Position numbers and translations under genes: made by a program
Part shown: positions 8,901 to 17,516 of the stretch, in pieces
Layout of the letters: each line of letters opens with the position of its first letter
Position numbering within the stretch: position 1 is the first letter of the stretch
Notes under the pieces: generated by a model
The model's database searches: none
Seen by the model: only the letters and a program-made list of their open reading frames with translations
Told to the model about the DNA's origin: nothing
Source of the DNA: Shewanella sp. ANA-3
GTDB taxonomy: Bacteria > Pseudomonadota > Gammaproteobacteria > Enterobacterales > Shewanellaceae
Assembly (NCBI RefSeq): GCF_000203935.1
Contig: NC_008577.1
Location: forward strand, 4,774,001-4,838,000
DNA length: 64,000 bases
Direction of reading: 5' to 3'

Positions 8901-9133
8901 AAGCCTTGATTGAAGGTGCGGTCATGCGTATTCGCCCTAAAGCAATGACAGTCGCAACCATCTTCTTCGGCCTCTTGCCCATCATGTGGGGCGCAGGTTC
9001 GGGTAACGATGTGATGCAAAAAATCGCCGCACCTATGGTCGGCGGTATGGTCACAGCACCGATATTGTCGCTGTTTGTCCTGCCAGCACTGTATCTGTTG
9101 ATCTACGCTCGCCAAATCAATAAAGCAGAATAA
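5996..9133 (+). CDS. cusA: RND heavy-metal efflux pump, CusA/CzcA family (likely Cu/Ag)
   Basis: A 1045-residue inner-membrane proton antiporter of the heavy-metal RND (HME) class, full length for the family. The transmembrane-4 signature GGIAIAIGAVVDGAIVMIEN holds the conserved Asp of the proton relay. Met residues placed as in CusA, in MGSEFMPALEEGDLLYMP and in RIDMLSTGIKTPVGIK, point to monovalent copper or silver rather than Zn/Co/Cd. It follows cusB by 9 bp with AGGAG before its ATG and ends at a strong terminator. No CusC/TolC-type outer-membrane gene lies in the window, so the third component must come from elsewhere. The metal choice is inferred from the Met pattern. Confidence 0.94.
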   Translation: MLKYIIESSIRQRLMVLIIAMMITVWGIQELRKTPLDALPDLSDVQVIIKTPYPGQAPKLVEEQVTYPLSTAMLAVPGAKTVRGYSMFGDSYVYVIFEDGTDIYWARSRVLEYLSQISSRLPQGVQPSLGPDASGVGWVFEYALVDRSGNLDLSQLKSLQDWYLKLELQSVAGVSEVATVGGMEQTYQIVLEPDKMAIYKLDIAAVKQAIDKANSEAGGSVVEMAEAEYMVRAKGYRQTLEDFREIPLGITSPSGTGLLLKDVATVRKGPASRRGIAELDGEGEVVGGIVVMRYGENALATIDAVKAKLEELKTGLPDGVEIIPTYDRSQLIQKSVDNLFSKVVEEMLVVGLVCLLFLLHARSTLVAVITLPLSILIAFIVMNKMGVNANIMSLGGIAIAIGAVVDGAIVMIENLHKHLEHFKAEHDREPSVKEHWRIVTEASIEVGPALFFSLIIITLSFVPVFALEAQEGRLFAPLAYTKTFAMAAAAFLSITLVPILMGYFIRGKIPSERSNPISRVLIALYQPALKLVLKFPKITILLALVALASAWYPMTRMGSEFMPALEEGDLLYMPTALPGISASKAAEVLQQTDRLIKTVPEVARVFGKVGRAETATDPAPLTMLETTIMLKPHEEWREGMTLDGIINQLQQTVKVPGLTNAWVQPIKTRIDMLSTGIKTPVGIKITGADVNELQTLGAKIEAILSKVPHTKSAYAERSGGGRYIDISPKLDVAARYGMTLQDIQDVVRYAIGGMDIGESVQGAERYPINLRYPRELRDNIEKLRELPVITKSGHYLPLRNLADIEINDGAPMLKSENGRLISWVFIDIEGTSIGEYIAAAKTALDEELVVPPRYSYSFAGQYEYMQRVDAKLKQVIPMALGVIFILLMMTFGSTMQASIIMLSLPFALVGSTWLLYLLDYNISVAVAVGMIALAGVAAEFGVVMLVYLNNAIKHRQEKNTYHTVEDLKEALIEGAVMRIRPKAMTVATIFFGLLPIMWGAGSGNDVMQKIAAPMVGGMVTAPILSLFVLPALYLLIYARQINKAE

Positions 9134-9150
9134 TCCTTTGCTTTAATTCA

Positions 9151-9192
9151 GCATAACCCCTAGCGTGATTAACGCTAGGGGTTATGCTTTTT
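9151..9192 (+). terminator. Intrinsic terminator after cusA
   Basis: A 16-bp perfect stem (GCATAACCCCTAGCGT, loop GATTA, complementary arm 9172-9187) followed by TTTTTG, 17 bases after the cusA stop codon. Confidence 0.92.
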
Positions 9193-9311
9193 GAATTTGA
9201 ATTAGCTTTTCAGTCAATATCCTATTCGCGTATTCGGCAATTTCCCTGCACAATAGCAGCTTGCAACGCCACGTGTTTGTGCCACCGCCATAGCAGAAAG
9301 GACGCCAGCGA

Positions 9312-10469
9312 ATGACAGCTTTATTTTCTCTCCCCATCCACAACCGCGCAGGTATTTGTCGCCATAACTTTGGCTTGCTGGGGGGGGTGTTGATAGCTTT
9401 AACGCCCATCGCCCTTCAGGCGGCACCCGCCTCGGGAGAGTTTGTCGCCAACAAGCGCTGCGAACTGTTTCAGTCTAAAAATAAACAAACCAATCCCGAT
9501 AATTGGCAGAGCAATATTGGCGAGCGTTATCCCGTTGCCGAAATTTTAGGTAATAGCAGTAATCCAGATTGGCTCAGGGTGCGCACCAATGCTGCCAGCT
9601 CGCCACTGCGTTGGATAAAAGGTGATTGCGGACAATACAATGCCGCAGCTACAGCGCCCGCCGAATCCATTGCGACCGCTCAACCAGCCGCTAATGTCGA
9701 GCCCACGCAAACAAGCCTCACTAGCAAGAGCACAGCGGTTAAGAGTGAAAACTCGCAAGAACGTGGCACGCCAGAGAAGCGCCAAGGCAATGTGTGCCAA
9801 ATCGAGGATAACTACGACTCCAATGTGCTCGCCCTGAGTTGGCAGAGCACCTTTTGCGAACTCTATGGCAGTCGTAAAGCCGAATGCCGCGCCTTAAGCC
9901 AAACGAGTGATGCGCCTCAGTGGCAACACTTTAGCCTGCATGGCCTGTGGCCGAATCGCCAGCAATGTGGCACCCGTTACGGCTTTTGCAGCAGCGTGAA
10001 ACAACAACCGAGTGATTTTTGTGATTATCCCGAGGTGCCGCTCAATGCCTCTGTCCAAAAAAATCTCGAGGAAGTGATGCCAAGTGCCCGCTACGGCAGC
10101 TGTTTAGAGCGCCATGAATGGTGGAAACATGGGACCTGTCGCAACCAAGACCCTAATGACTACTTTTTACTGGCGACTCAGCTGACGCAGGAAGTGAATG
10201 CCTCGGCATGGGTACAACAATTTATCCATGACAGAATCGGTAAAAAAGTGACTCAACAGGAGCTAAATCAAAGCTTTGATGCCAGCTTTGGCCAAGGTGC
10301 ACACACTAAGGTCACCCTAGACTGTGCCAAAGGACTCTTGAGTGAAATCCGCATCAGCCTACCTCAGGTCATCAACAGCTCCGACTCTTTGCCGAGTCTG
10401 CTCGCGAAGGCCCCGAAGGCGAAAAAGACTAATTGCCCAGCCACACTGTTAATCGACAATCCAAACTAA
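9312..10469 (+). CDS. Exported ribonuclease T2 family protein
   Basis: A 385-residue protein with a signal-like N terminus (GLLGGVLIALTPIALQAAPA), a domain of about 80 residues containing a conserved-looking Cys pair, an Ala/Thr/Ser-rich linker, and a C-terminal RNase T2 domain. Both catalytic blocks are present: FSLHGLWPNRQ with His210 and HEWWKHGTC with His268, Glu269, Lys272 and His273. RNase T2 enzymes cut RNA through a 2',3'-cyclic phosphate intermediate and act in the periplasm or outside. The signal-peptide coding part carries eight G bases in a row (9380-9387), a possible slippage site. A possible earlier, shorter start was not found; the N-terminal extension of about 20 residues before the hydrophobic core is somewhat long. 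Confidence 0.9.
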   Translation: MTALFSLPIHNRAGICRHNFGLLGGVLIALTPIALQAAPASGEFVANKRCELFQSKNKQTNPDNWQSNIGERYPVAEILGNSSNPDWLRVRTNAASSPLRWIKGDCGQYNAAATAPAESIATAQPAANVEPTQTSLTSKSTAVKSENSQERGTPEKRQGNVCQIEDNYDSNVLALSWQSTFCELYGSRKAECRALSQTSDAPQWQHFSLHGLWPNRQQCGTRYGFCSSVKQQPSDFCDYPEVPLNASVQKNLEEVMPSARYGSCLERHEWWKHGTCRNQDPNDYFLLATQLTQEVNASAWVQQFIHDRIGKKVTQQELNQSFDASFGQGAHTKVTLDCAKGLLSEIRISLPQVINSSDSLPSLLAKAPKAKKTNCPATLLIDNPN

Positions 10470-10477
10470 CCGCATAC

Positions 10478-10507
10478 GGCCAGTGGCGAGGTATATCGCC
10501 ACTGGCC
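10478..10507 (+). terminator. Hairpin after RNase T2 gene, probable terminator
   Basis: A 12-bp perfect stem (GGCCAGTGGCGA, loop GGTATA, complementary arm) begins nine bases after the stop codon. Only a poor T run follows, so termination strength is uncertain. Confidence 0.6.
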
Positions 10508-10691
10508 TGCTCTTACAAACCAAGGAGCTAAATGTAGTTATCCCTCGCAAATGAGCCCCAATATTAACGAAACTTCATTTAAGCTTTCTCTTACCTCGAA
10601 ATAAGTCTCCTATACTCAAACAAGCCGTGCCTAGTACAGGAGCTAGCGCTTTAACCCAAGCCATGGAAGACAAGTTCACTCTGAGGTAACT

Positions 10692-12653
10692 ATGTTTTCT
10701 ATCAATCAGTTAACGCTCACTAAAAAGCTTGCTATCGTTCCTGTCTTTCTCGTTGCCATGCTGATCACTTTAGGGGTATTAAGCTACTTCGCCCTGACCG
10801 ACATTGATAATCGGATGCGCACCGTGACTGAAGATCTAGCTCCAGAAAGCGATCTCACCAGTAGCCTGCTTCAGGAAATTTATCGCTTGCGCCTCACGGT
10901 AAAAACCTATGTCAAAACGGGTTCCAGCGAAACGGCAGCCGAATTTAGCGCCCAAGACAGTAAAACCCGCGACATATTAGCTAAAGCTAAGGCTCATATA
11001 GATAATCAGGAGCGCAGCCAAATGCTCCAACGGATCATTGAGCATGAAAAAGACTATGTGGATATCTTTAATCAGCAAGTCGTCCCCAATCAACAACAAA
11101 GAGCCAAGCTAGTCACTGGCACACTCGATGTAAAAGGGCCTGAAATAGAGAAAATAATATCCCAGATCATGCAGTACTCCTTTACCGATGGCGATGTGCA
11201 AGGCGCCTTCTACGCCGGTAAAAATCTGCGTGAACTGCTCTTGGCTCGCCTCTATGTCAGCAAGTTTCTCCTCGATAACCAAGCCGATCAGGCGCAGCGT
11301 TTTCGGGATGAAATCGTCAATACTCACACCACTATGGATGAGCTTGCCGCGGCGCTCGATAATCTGACCTATCAGTCTCAGGTAAAACAAGCTGCAGGGC
11401 TGTTAACTGAATATGAGCAAGCGGCAAACAGCGTCGTCACGGCAATCAATAACCGCAATCAAGCCATAGTGCAGCTGGATAATATTGGCATCGAAATGGC
11501 GCAGATGACCTCTGATTTGCAAGATAATACGATGAAATCGCTGTCTGAAGCGGGCGACAAAGCCGCTAAGGAGGTCAGCCAAAAAATCACCTTTATCAAC
11601 ATTATCCTGTTGATCGCCATTCTGCTTTCCGCCTTCATCACAGTGATAGTGACCCAAAGCCTGCTGCGCACCATACGCGAAGTGGTGGCGCTGCTGAATG
11701 AAATCGCCGATGGCGAGGCCGATCTCACCCAGCGCCTACCCGTAAATGGCCATGACGAACTGACTCAACTAGCCAAAAACTTTAACCGCTTTGTATTGCG
11801 GATCCAGCAATTAGTGGCCGAAGTCAAAGACACGACAGTTCAAATGGTTAGCGCATCAACCCAGCTAAACAGTGTGACTCACAGCGCGACCCAAGACATG
11901 AGTTCACAACAGAATGAAACCCAACTCGTCGCCTCGGCCATTACCGAAATGGCCGCCAGTGCCGTCGAAGTCGCTGCCAGTGCCGATACCGCCAATAAGC
12001 TCTCGGAAGATGCCAAAGCGCAAGCTCTCCTCGGCCGCGAGACAGTCACCCGCGCCACCCATTCGATGCGGGAACTGGCGAGCAAAGTCGAAGCCTCGGC
12101 CACGACCATAGAACAGCTACGTAACGACAGCGATAAGATTGGTGCCGTACTGGATGTGATCCGCGCCATTGCCGAGCAAACCAATCTATTGGCGCTCAAC
12201 GCGGCCATTGAAGCGGCTCGGGCGGGCGAGCAAGGACGTGGCTTTGCCGTAGTAGCCGATGAAGTACGCTCACTTGCCAGCCGCACGCAAGAATCGACCA
12301 AGCAAATCCAACAAATCATCCAAACACTGCAGGATAGATCGGGCTCAGCGGCGACCATGATGGGACAAAGCCGAGAAGCCACCAACAGCACGGTCGAGCA
12401 AGTGACTCAAGTGGAATCGGCCCTCTCGACTATCACCGAAATGGTCATGTCGATCACTCACTCGGTCTCACAAATGGCCCACGCTGCCGAACAGCAGTCG
12501 ACCGTGGTGGAAGAAATTAATATGTCGATCAACAGCGTTAATGACAGTGCCAACCGTACTCTGACGGGGGTTAAACAGGCGGCAAGCTCTGCCAATGGCT
12601 TGCTGGGGATAGGTCAACAGCTGGATGGTTTAGTGAGTGAGTTTAAGGTGTAG
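10692..12653 (+). CDS. Methyl-accepting chemotaxis protein
   Basis: A 653-residue inner-membrane chemoreceptor. It has a first membrane segment (about 12-32), a large helical periplasmic sensor (about 33-300), a second membrane segment (IILLIAILLSAFITVIVT, about 302-322), a HAMP linker (LLRTIREVVALLNEIADGEADL) and the cytoplasmic signalling domain with the hairpin tip IAEQTNLLALNAAIEAARAG. The ligand is unknown; the sensor looks all-helical. It stands alone, between terminator-like hairpins at 10478 and 12696, with a 180-bp promoter region before it. The ribosome binding site is GAGG before ATG 10692. Confidence 0.94.
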   Translation: MFSINQLTLTKKLAIVPVFLVAMLITLGVLSYFALTDIDNRMRTVTEDLAPESDLTSSLLQEIYRLRLTVKTYVKTGSSETAAEFSAQDSKTRDILAKAKAHIDNQERSQMLQRIIEHEKDYVDIFNQQVVPNQQQRAKLVTGTLDVKGPEIEKIISQIMQYSFTDGDVQGAFYAGKNLRELLLARLYVSKFLLDNQADQAQRFRDEIVNTHTTMDELAAALDNLTYQSQVKQAAGLLTEYEQAANSVVTAINNRNQAIVQLDNIGIEMAQMTSDLQDNTMKSLSEAGDKAAKEVSQKITFINIILLIAILLSAFITVIVTQSLLRTIREVVALLNEIADGEADLTQRLPVNGHDELTQLAKNFNRFVLRIQQLVAEVKDTTVQMVSASTQLNSVTHSATQDMSSQQNETQLVASAITEMAASAVEVAASADTANKLSEDAKAQALLGRETVTRATHSMRELASKVEASATTIEQLRNDSDKIGAVLDVIRAIAEQTNLLALNAAIEAARAGEQGRGFAVVADEVRSLASRTQESTKQIQQIIQTLQDRSGSAATMMGQSREATNSTVEQVTQVESALSTITEMVMSITHSVSQMAHAAEQQSTVVEEINMSINSVNDSANRTLTGVKQAASSANGLLGIGQQLDGLVSEFKV

Positions 12654-12695
12654 CCAGTAGCAGAAAAAGAAATAAGCGTATCGACATAAGACCAT

Positions 12696-12734
12696 ATAAA
12701 ACCTAGGTATAACCTCAATAAACCTAGGTTTTAT
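12696..12734. terminator. Bidirectional hairpin between convergent genes
   Basis: Arms ATAAAACCTAGGT (12696-12708) and ACCTAGGTTTTAT (12722-12734) form a 13-bp stem with A and T tracts, between the chemoreceptor stop and the convergent VOC gene. The 13-nt loop is long. Confidence 0.6.
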
Positions 12735-12766
12735 GATCGCTTATGCCGAAGTGTCATCTCGCCAGC

Positions 12767-13543
12767 TTAAGATAGCTCATTTAACTTGATGACCGCGAAG
12801 GTTGCCCCTTGCGCGTCGGCAATCACAGCAAAACGTCCCACATCTGGGATATCACTGGGCGGTACGCATAGCTGCGCGCCCAGCCCCTGCGCCTTAGCGG
12901 CAAAGGCGTCACAATTCGCCACCACAAAATAAGGCATCCAATGGGCGGGGATCTCACCCCATTCCGGCATCATTTTCATCATGCCCCCCATAGACTGACC
13001 GTCGATTTGCCATTCGGTGTAATCGATGCCAGGTACATGACTGGGGAGCGTGGTCCAAGGAAACACTTGAGTGTAAAAACTGGCTTCGGCGCCAGGTTCA
13101 CGACAGGCCAGCTCAACCCAACACAGGGTATTTTCCTCCCCTTGACGACGTGAGCCAGGGTGATTTTTCGCCTGCCACAGGGCAAAACGTGCGCCTTCGG
13201 GATCACTCACCTGCGCCATCACGCCCGCATCACCCACCACATGCGGTCCCATATGCAATTGCCCGCCTGCTGCAAGGATGGCGGCAACTGTGGCTTCGAT
13301 ATCCTTAACCGCAAAATAAATCCGCCAGTGGCTAGGGATCTGTGGTTCCGACTCTGAGATTTGATACATGGCACCTAAGTCCTCACCGTCGAGGTTGAAC
13401 AGCGAAAAATGACCATTAGGAATCGCCATTTCCACCGCATTCCAACCAAACAGCGCGTGGTAAAACGCCTGTGCCCCCTGCCAGTCATGGCTCGCCAGTT
13501 CCACCCAACAGGCCTGTCCCTGCGCGTACTGAGTAATCCTCAT
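12767..13543 (-). CDS. VOC-family protein with two glyoxalase-like domains
   Basis: A 258-residue cytoplasmic protein made of two vicinal-oxygen-chelate halves. Both start with a CWVELA motif (about residues 12 and 140; the second is CWVELACREPGAEASFY) and each contains an F-Y-x-x-x-F dimer-like helix. The family includes glyoxalases, dioxygenases and antibiotic-binding proteins; the two-domain form with W-I/VEL starts is commonly a 'glyoxalase/bleomycin resistance-like' protein of unknown substrate. The start at 13543 is chosen over 13555 because GGAG lies six bases before it. It is a single gene, convergent with the chemoreceptor. Confidence 0.85.
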   Translation of the reverse strand: MRITQYAQGQACWVELASHDWQGAQAFYHALFGWNAVEMAIPNGHFSLFNLDGEDLGAMYQISESEPQIPSHWRIYFAVKDIEATVAAILAAGGQLHMGPHVVGDAGVMAQVSDPEGARFALWQAKNHPGSRRQGEENTLCWVELACREPGAEASFYTQVFPWTTLPSHVPGIDYTEWQIDGQSMGGMMKMMPEWGEIPAHWMPYFVVANCDAFAAKAQGLGAQLCVPPSDIPDVGRFAVIADAQGATFAVIKLNELS

Positions 13544-13633
13544 TGCAGACTCCAATCAAACAGATAATGTGTTCGAGTTAAGCTGGAGTTTAGGCAACTG
13601 TCCAGTTTTGGCAATAAAAAGATGAATATAAAG

Positions 13634-13657
13634 AAAAAGCCCTCAATTTGAGGGCTT
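13634..13657 (-). terminator. Intrinsic terminator of the plsB-mtr transcript
   Basis: Read on the minus strand, AGCCCTC-AAATT-GAGGGCT is followed by TTTTC, about 20 bases after the mtr stop codon. Confidence 0.88.
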
Positions 13658-13675
13658 GATTCGGAGACGAAATAC

Positions 13676-14932
13676 TTAGGAGAACTGCGGCAATAAATTC
13701 GCCATCGCGAGTAGATGACAAGCCCCAGTCACCACACCGTATAACACCACAAGGATAATTAAGGGCGTGCCACCAAAGACTCTAAAACCTTGATGATTAG
13801 GGAACTGCTGTCTCGATTTATAGGCCATCAGTGCAGGCACGATGACGGCCCACACGGTTGCCGCTAAGGCAGCAAAACCTATGGCAATCAAAAAGCCATC
13901 GGGGAATAACAAACCTAAAATGGTCGGCGGCACAAAGGTGACAATTGCCGTTTTCATCCGCCCCGAGCGCGTATCGTCGAACCCGAATAAATCGGCCAAA
14001 TAATCGAATAAACCTAAGGTCACACCGAGGAAAGAAGATGCCACAGCTAAGTTAGCAAACAGGGTTAACATGCTGTTTAACCAGCTACTTTCCATCACTT
14101 TCGACAAGGCGCCGACTAACACACCCATATTGCCACCCTGGGCAATAATCTCACTAAACTGGCTGCGAGGAATGTTGCCCATAGTGGCCACTAACCAGCA
14201 GGCATAAATGATCAGCGCGATGAAAGTGCCGACGAAAATCGCTTTGATGATGGTCGATGAATCTTTGCCGTAGTACTTCACCAAACTCGGCACGTTGCCA
14301 TGGTAGCCAAAACTTGCCAGACCAAAGGGCAAGGCAGCCCATAGATAAGGCATAAAGCTTTGATTACCATCCGGCTCGAGTAATTTAGTCACATCGATCT
14401 CGATCAATAAGTTACCAATCGCAAGGAAGAAAGTGATGATCATCCCGCCGAGCATTATGGTCGTAATACGGTCCACCGCCTTGGTGCTGATCAACACGAT
14501 ACAAGCCAGCACGACCGCAAACACTAATCCGGCAACACTTTGGGGTAACTCAATCCCCATACCCTGCAGGCTATGGTTAACAATCGAGCCGCCGCCACTG
14601 ATGTAGGCATAGGTTAAGATGTAGAGCACGAAGGCAATCGATACCCCATTCACGATCCGCCAGAACTGGCCTAGGGTTTCCTTGGTCAGGGTATCGAAAC
14701 TCGCTCCCGGCTCGAAATGCAGGTTGGTTTCGAGCAGTAACAGCCCCGACATCAACATGCAGAACCAAATACCGAGTAACATCAGTACCGAGTAGCCAAA
14801 CCACATGCCTGCTCCCACCACAGGCAAAGAAAACATCCCCGCCCCGACTGTGGTGCCGGCAATAATCATGGCACCACCGAGCAAAGACTTGCCCACCGGC
14901 TTATTCTTCACCGCATTCATATGGTTAGCCAT
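13676..14932 (-). CDS. mtr: Aromatic amino acid permease, tryptophan-specific Mtr type
   Basis: A 418-residue inner-membrane proton symporter of the HAAAP family with about 11 membrane segments. The opening IIAGTTVGAGMFSLPVV and later PFGLASFGYHGNVPSLVKYYG, and ASSFLGVTLGLFDYLADLFG match Mtr of enteric bacteria more closely than TyrP. It therefore probably imports tryptophan; specificity is inferred from similarity. Its ATG overlaps the stop codon of plsB (TAATG), so the two are translated from one message, an odd functional pairing. An in-frame ATG at 14920 is possible, but GGAG lies 11 bases before the first ATG. Confidence 0.9.
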   Translation of the reverse strand: MANHMNAVKNKPVGKSLLGGAMIIAGTTVGAGMFSLPVVGAGMWFGYSVLMLLGIWFCMLMSGLLLLETNLHFEPGASFDTLTKETLGQFWRIVNGVSIAFVLYILTYAYISGGGSIVNHSLQGMGIELPQSVAGLVFAVVLACIVLISTKAVDRITTIMLGGMIITFFLAIGNLLIEIDVTKLLEPDGNQSFMPYLWAALPFGLASFGYHGNVPSLVKYYGKDSSTIIKAIFVGTFIALIIYACWLVATMGNIPRSQFSEIIAQGGNMGVLVGALSKVMESSWLNSMLTLFANLAVASSFLGVTLGLFDYLADLFGFDDTRSGRMKTAIVTFVPPTILGLLFPDGFLIAIGFAALAATVWAVIVPALMAYKSRQQFPNHQGFRVFGGTPLIILVVLYGVVTGACHLLAMANLLPQFS

Positions 14933-17355
14933 TAAACGATATGCTCCGCAGTCACGCTCGCTACTATGGTTTGTCTCACTGAGGCTCGAAGTAAGCTATT
15001 AGCTTGATCGCGAATGCGCTCAACGTCGGATTTATCTTCCTTCTCGGAGAAGTAACCCAACTCTTTAAGCTTAACACTCAAAGTGTTATAGAGTTTCTTG
15101 TCGTAGAATTCTGGTGCAGTAATTCCATGCAGCGCCCCTAAACGTTGGGCAAGCAGATGACTTTCAGACTCCAGCTCCGAACGCTCCATCTTAGGTCTGT
15201 GGGCCAGCAGATTGAAGATAATCGCATAGCGTTGCAAAGTCTCGCTAACGCTTCCGGCCAGCAACAACATTTGGCTAGTGTGCTCAGTCACCACCGACAG
15301 CGTATCGCTTTCCTGCACCAGACCCTGCTCAATAAGCAGATCCAGCACTTGATTCACATAGCTTGGCAGATCCTTGATACCCATGAATAACTCCGCCTTC
15401 AGTAGCGGATAAAAGTCACTCACAATCCCTAGGATATGGGCTCTTGAAATCTGCTTATTGTTGGTTAAACAGCTAGCAATTAACGACGGAATGATAAACA
15501 GGTGGATGATATTATTACGATAGTAAGTCATTGAAATCGCTTGATTCGCATCAATAGAGACTATCTCACCCAGAGGATCAGCGTGGATGGAGAACTTATT
15601 CAGCTCTAATCCTTGCTGCACTAAGTGCTTGCCATCACCTTCGGCAACCGACGTAAACGAAGTGTAAGGCACACGCTTAAGCAGAGTTAGGTACAAATCT
15701 AACTGACGCTCGAGCAAGCAACGTTCTAGGGCATTTTGCTCCGATGCCAGCAGCACTAAGCTGGTCAAGGTGATAGAACTGGCGGCGGCAGCATCGTTAA
15801 TGCGGGTCATCACACGATTCGCTAACACGTTCACCGCAGGGGTTAACCAAGTCGGTTTTTGTTCGGGATCGTCGGCCACTTCAGTGCGCCAGTTTGGCGC
15901 CGTTTCATTCAAGAAGTTTTGCAGTGTAATCGGCTCGCCAAAGTTGACATAACCTTGGCCAAAATTACCTAATTTACGAATAGCACCAAAGACTTGCCAT
16001 ACAGATTCTTTCTGTTTTTTCTTACCACTCAGCTCTTTGTGATAAGTCGCCACTTCCATCACGTGATCGTAACCTAGATACACAGGCACTAAGGTGACAG
16101 GACGTTCGATGCCACGCAGCACACTGTTGATCGTCATGGCAATCATGCCCGTTTTCGGCGCCAATAGACGACCGGTGCGAGAGCGGCCACCCTCAGAGAA
16201 ATACTCCACCGAATATCCCTTAGCAAAAAGCTGATCGAGGTATTCACGGAACACGGCCGTATAGAGTTTATTGCCGTTAAAACTACGGCGAATAAAGAAA
16301 GCCCCGCCACGGCGGAACAGCGGCCCCGCTGGCCAGAAGTTTAGGTTAATCCCCGCAGCAATATGCGGTGGCACCATACCTTGGTAATACAGGATGTAGG
16401 ATAACAGCAGGTAATCCATATGGCTGCGATGGCAAGGTACATACACAATCTCGTGACCATCATGGTGAAGCTGGCGGATTTGCTCGGCACCTTTGATATT
16501 GATACCGCTGTAGAGCTTGTTCCATAACCAAGTTAAGAAACGCTCGGCAATACGCACTAAGCTATCGGAATAATTCGCTGCAATTTCATCAAGATATTCA
16601 ATTGCTGTTTCACGGGCTTGGGTTTCGGAAATCTTCTTACTCGCCGCTTCTTCCTGAATCGCCTTGCGTAAGGATTCGGATTTCAACAGGGAGTGGAACA
16701 TGGCCTGACGATTAGGCAGCACTGGCCCCGTCATCACTTTGCGTTGACGGCGGAAATGCACCCTAGCCACCCGCGCCAATTTATGGGCAATCCCCATATC
16801 GGTGCCGTGCTCGTCGGCCATGTAACGCAGCGATACTGCATTAGAAAACTGAACAAAGTTGTGGCGGCCTAAAAATAGGATCATCAAACACTTACGTAAC
16901 CAAGTTGGATTCTCGCGCTCAAGCACAGCCGCCTTCATGGTGTCATCTTCTTTACCCGGAGTACGACCCCAATACAGGCTCACAGGCACCAGCTGAATAT
17001 CTAACTCAGGCTTTTCCTTATGGACAGCCAACAAACGCATAAAACATTCGAGGAATGGCTCATTGCTGGCACGTTCGCCAAACAAAGGCTTACGCCCTTC
17101 GAGACAAACTACGCGGGGCGCGACAACGCCATTGACCACGAGCGGCTCATAAGGGCTTGGCAACCCCAGCTTAGTGGTGATCTCGCTTAACGCAGCAATA
17201 TCACTCAGGGATTCTGTTTTCATTACATAAGCAAGCGGTCTGGAGGCGTCCAGATTCAGATCGGCAAAGGGATCCTGCGGCACAACAATAGTGTGCACTA
17301 AGTGTTTTTGGATCCAGCGTAATGATTTCAACCAAAGAGAGTCTTGTTTAGGCAT
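14932..17355 (-). CDS. plsB: Glycerol-3-phosphate O-acyltransferase PlsB
   Basis: An 807-residue inner-membrane enzyme that puts the first acyl chain on sn-glycerol-3-phosphate, starting phospholipid synthesis; length equals that of E. coli PlsB. The acyltransferase block I (HRSHMDYLL, the HX4D catalytic pair), block II (FFIRRSFNG) and block III (EGGRSRTGRL), plus a proline-containing block IV (PVTLVPVYLGYDHV), are all present in the middle of the protein. It is divergent from lexA; about 160 bp separate the starts. The ribosome binding site is weak. In E. coli plsB and lexA are also divergent neighbours. Confidence 0.97.
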   Translation of the reverse strand: MPKQDSLWLKSLRWIQKHLVHTIVVPQDPFADLNLDASRPLAYVMKTESLSDIAALSEITTKLGLPSPYEPLVVNGVVAPRVVCLEGRKPLFGERASNEPFLECFMRLLAVHKEKPELDIQLVPVSLYWGRTPGKEDDTMKAAVLERENPTWLRKCLMILFLGRHNFVQFSNAVSLRYMADEHGTDMGIAHKLARVARVHFRRQRKVMTGPVLPNRQAMFHSLLKSESLRKAIQEEAASKKISETQARETAIEYLDEIAANYSDSLVRIAERFLTWLWNKLYSGINIKGAEQIRQLHHDGHEIVYVPCHRSHMDYLLLSYILYYQGMVPPHIAAGINLNFWPAGPLFRRGGAFFIRRSFNGNKLYTAVFREYLDQLFAKGYSVEYFSEGGRSRTGRLLAPKTGMIAMTINSVLRGIERPVTLVPVYLGYDHVMEVATYHKELSGKKKQKESVWQVFGAIRKLGNFGQGYVNFGEPITLQNFLNETAPNWRTEVADDPEQKPTWLTPAVNVLANRVMTRINDAAAASSITLTSLVLLASEQNALERCLLERQLDLYLTLLKRVPYTSFTSVAEGDGKHLVQQGLELNKFSIHADPLGEIVSIDANQAISMTYYRNNIIHLFIIPSLIASCLTNNKQISRAHILGIVSDFYPLLKAELFMGIKDLPSYVNQVLDLLIEQGLVQESDTLSVVTEHTSQMLLLAGSVSETLQRYAIIFNLLAHRPKMERSELESESHLLAQRLGALHGITAPEFYDKKLYNTLSVKLKELGYFSEKEDKSDVERIRDQANSLLRASVRQTIVASVTAEHIV

Positions 17356-17456
17356 TATTCTTATGCAATGTAAGTACGTTCATTAGCCCCATAGAATACC
17401 AGATTCTAGGGAACATTCGCTAATACTCTCCAATCGCGTTAAAAAGTGGTTAATAC

Positions 17457-17508
17457 TTGCACTACGAATAATACTGTATATACTAACAGTAACTGTATAG
17501 AAAAACAG
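17457..17508 (+). promoter_or_regulatory. lexA promoter with two LexA (SOS) boxes
   Basis: Two full CTGT-N8-ACAG palindromes lie at 17474-17489 and 17493-17508, directly before lexA. A TATACT -10 element (17479-17484) is inside the first box, with a weak -35 TTGCAC at 17457-17462 (spacer 16). LexA dimers would cover the promoter and repress lexA-sulA until RecA-stimulated self-cleavage. Confidence 0.93.
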
Positions 17509-17516
17509 GAAAGAAC

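Noticed and set aside
9182..9426. Short minus-strand frames around the RNase T2 start
   Set aside because: They run through the cusA terminator and the RNase signal-peptide region in antisense and have no coding signs.
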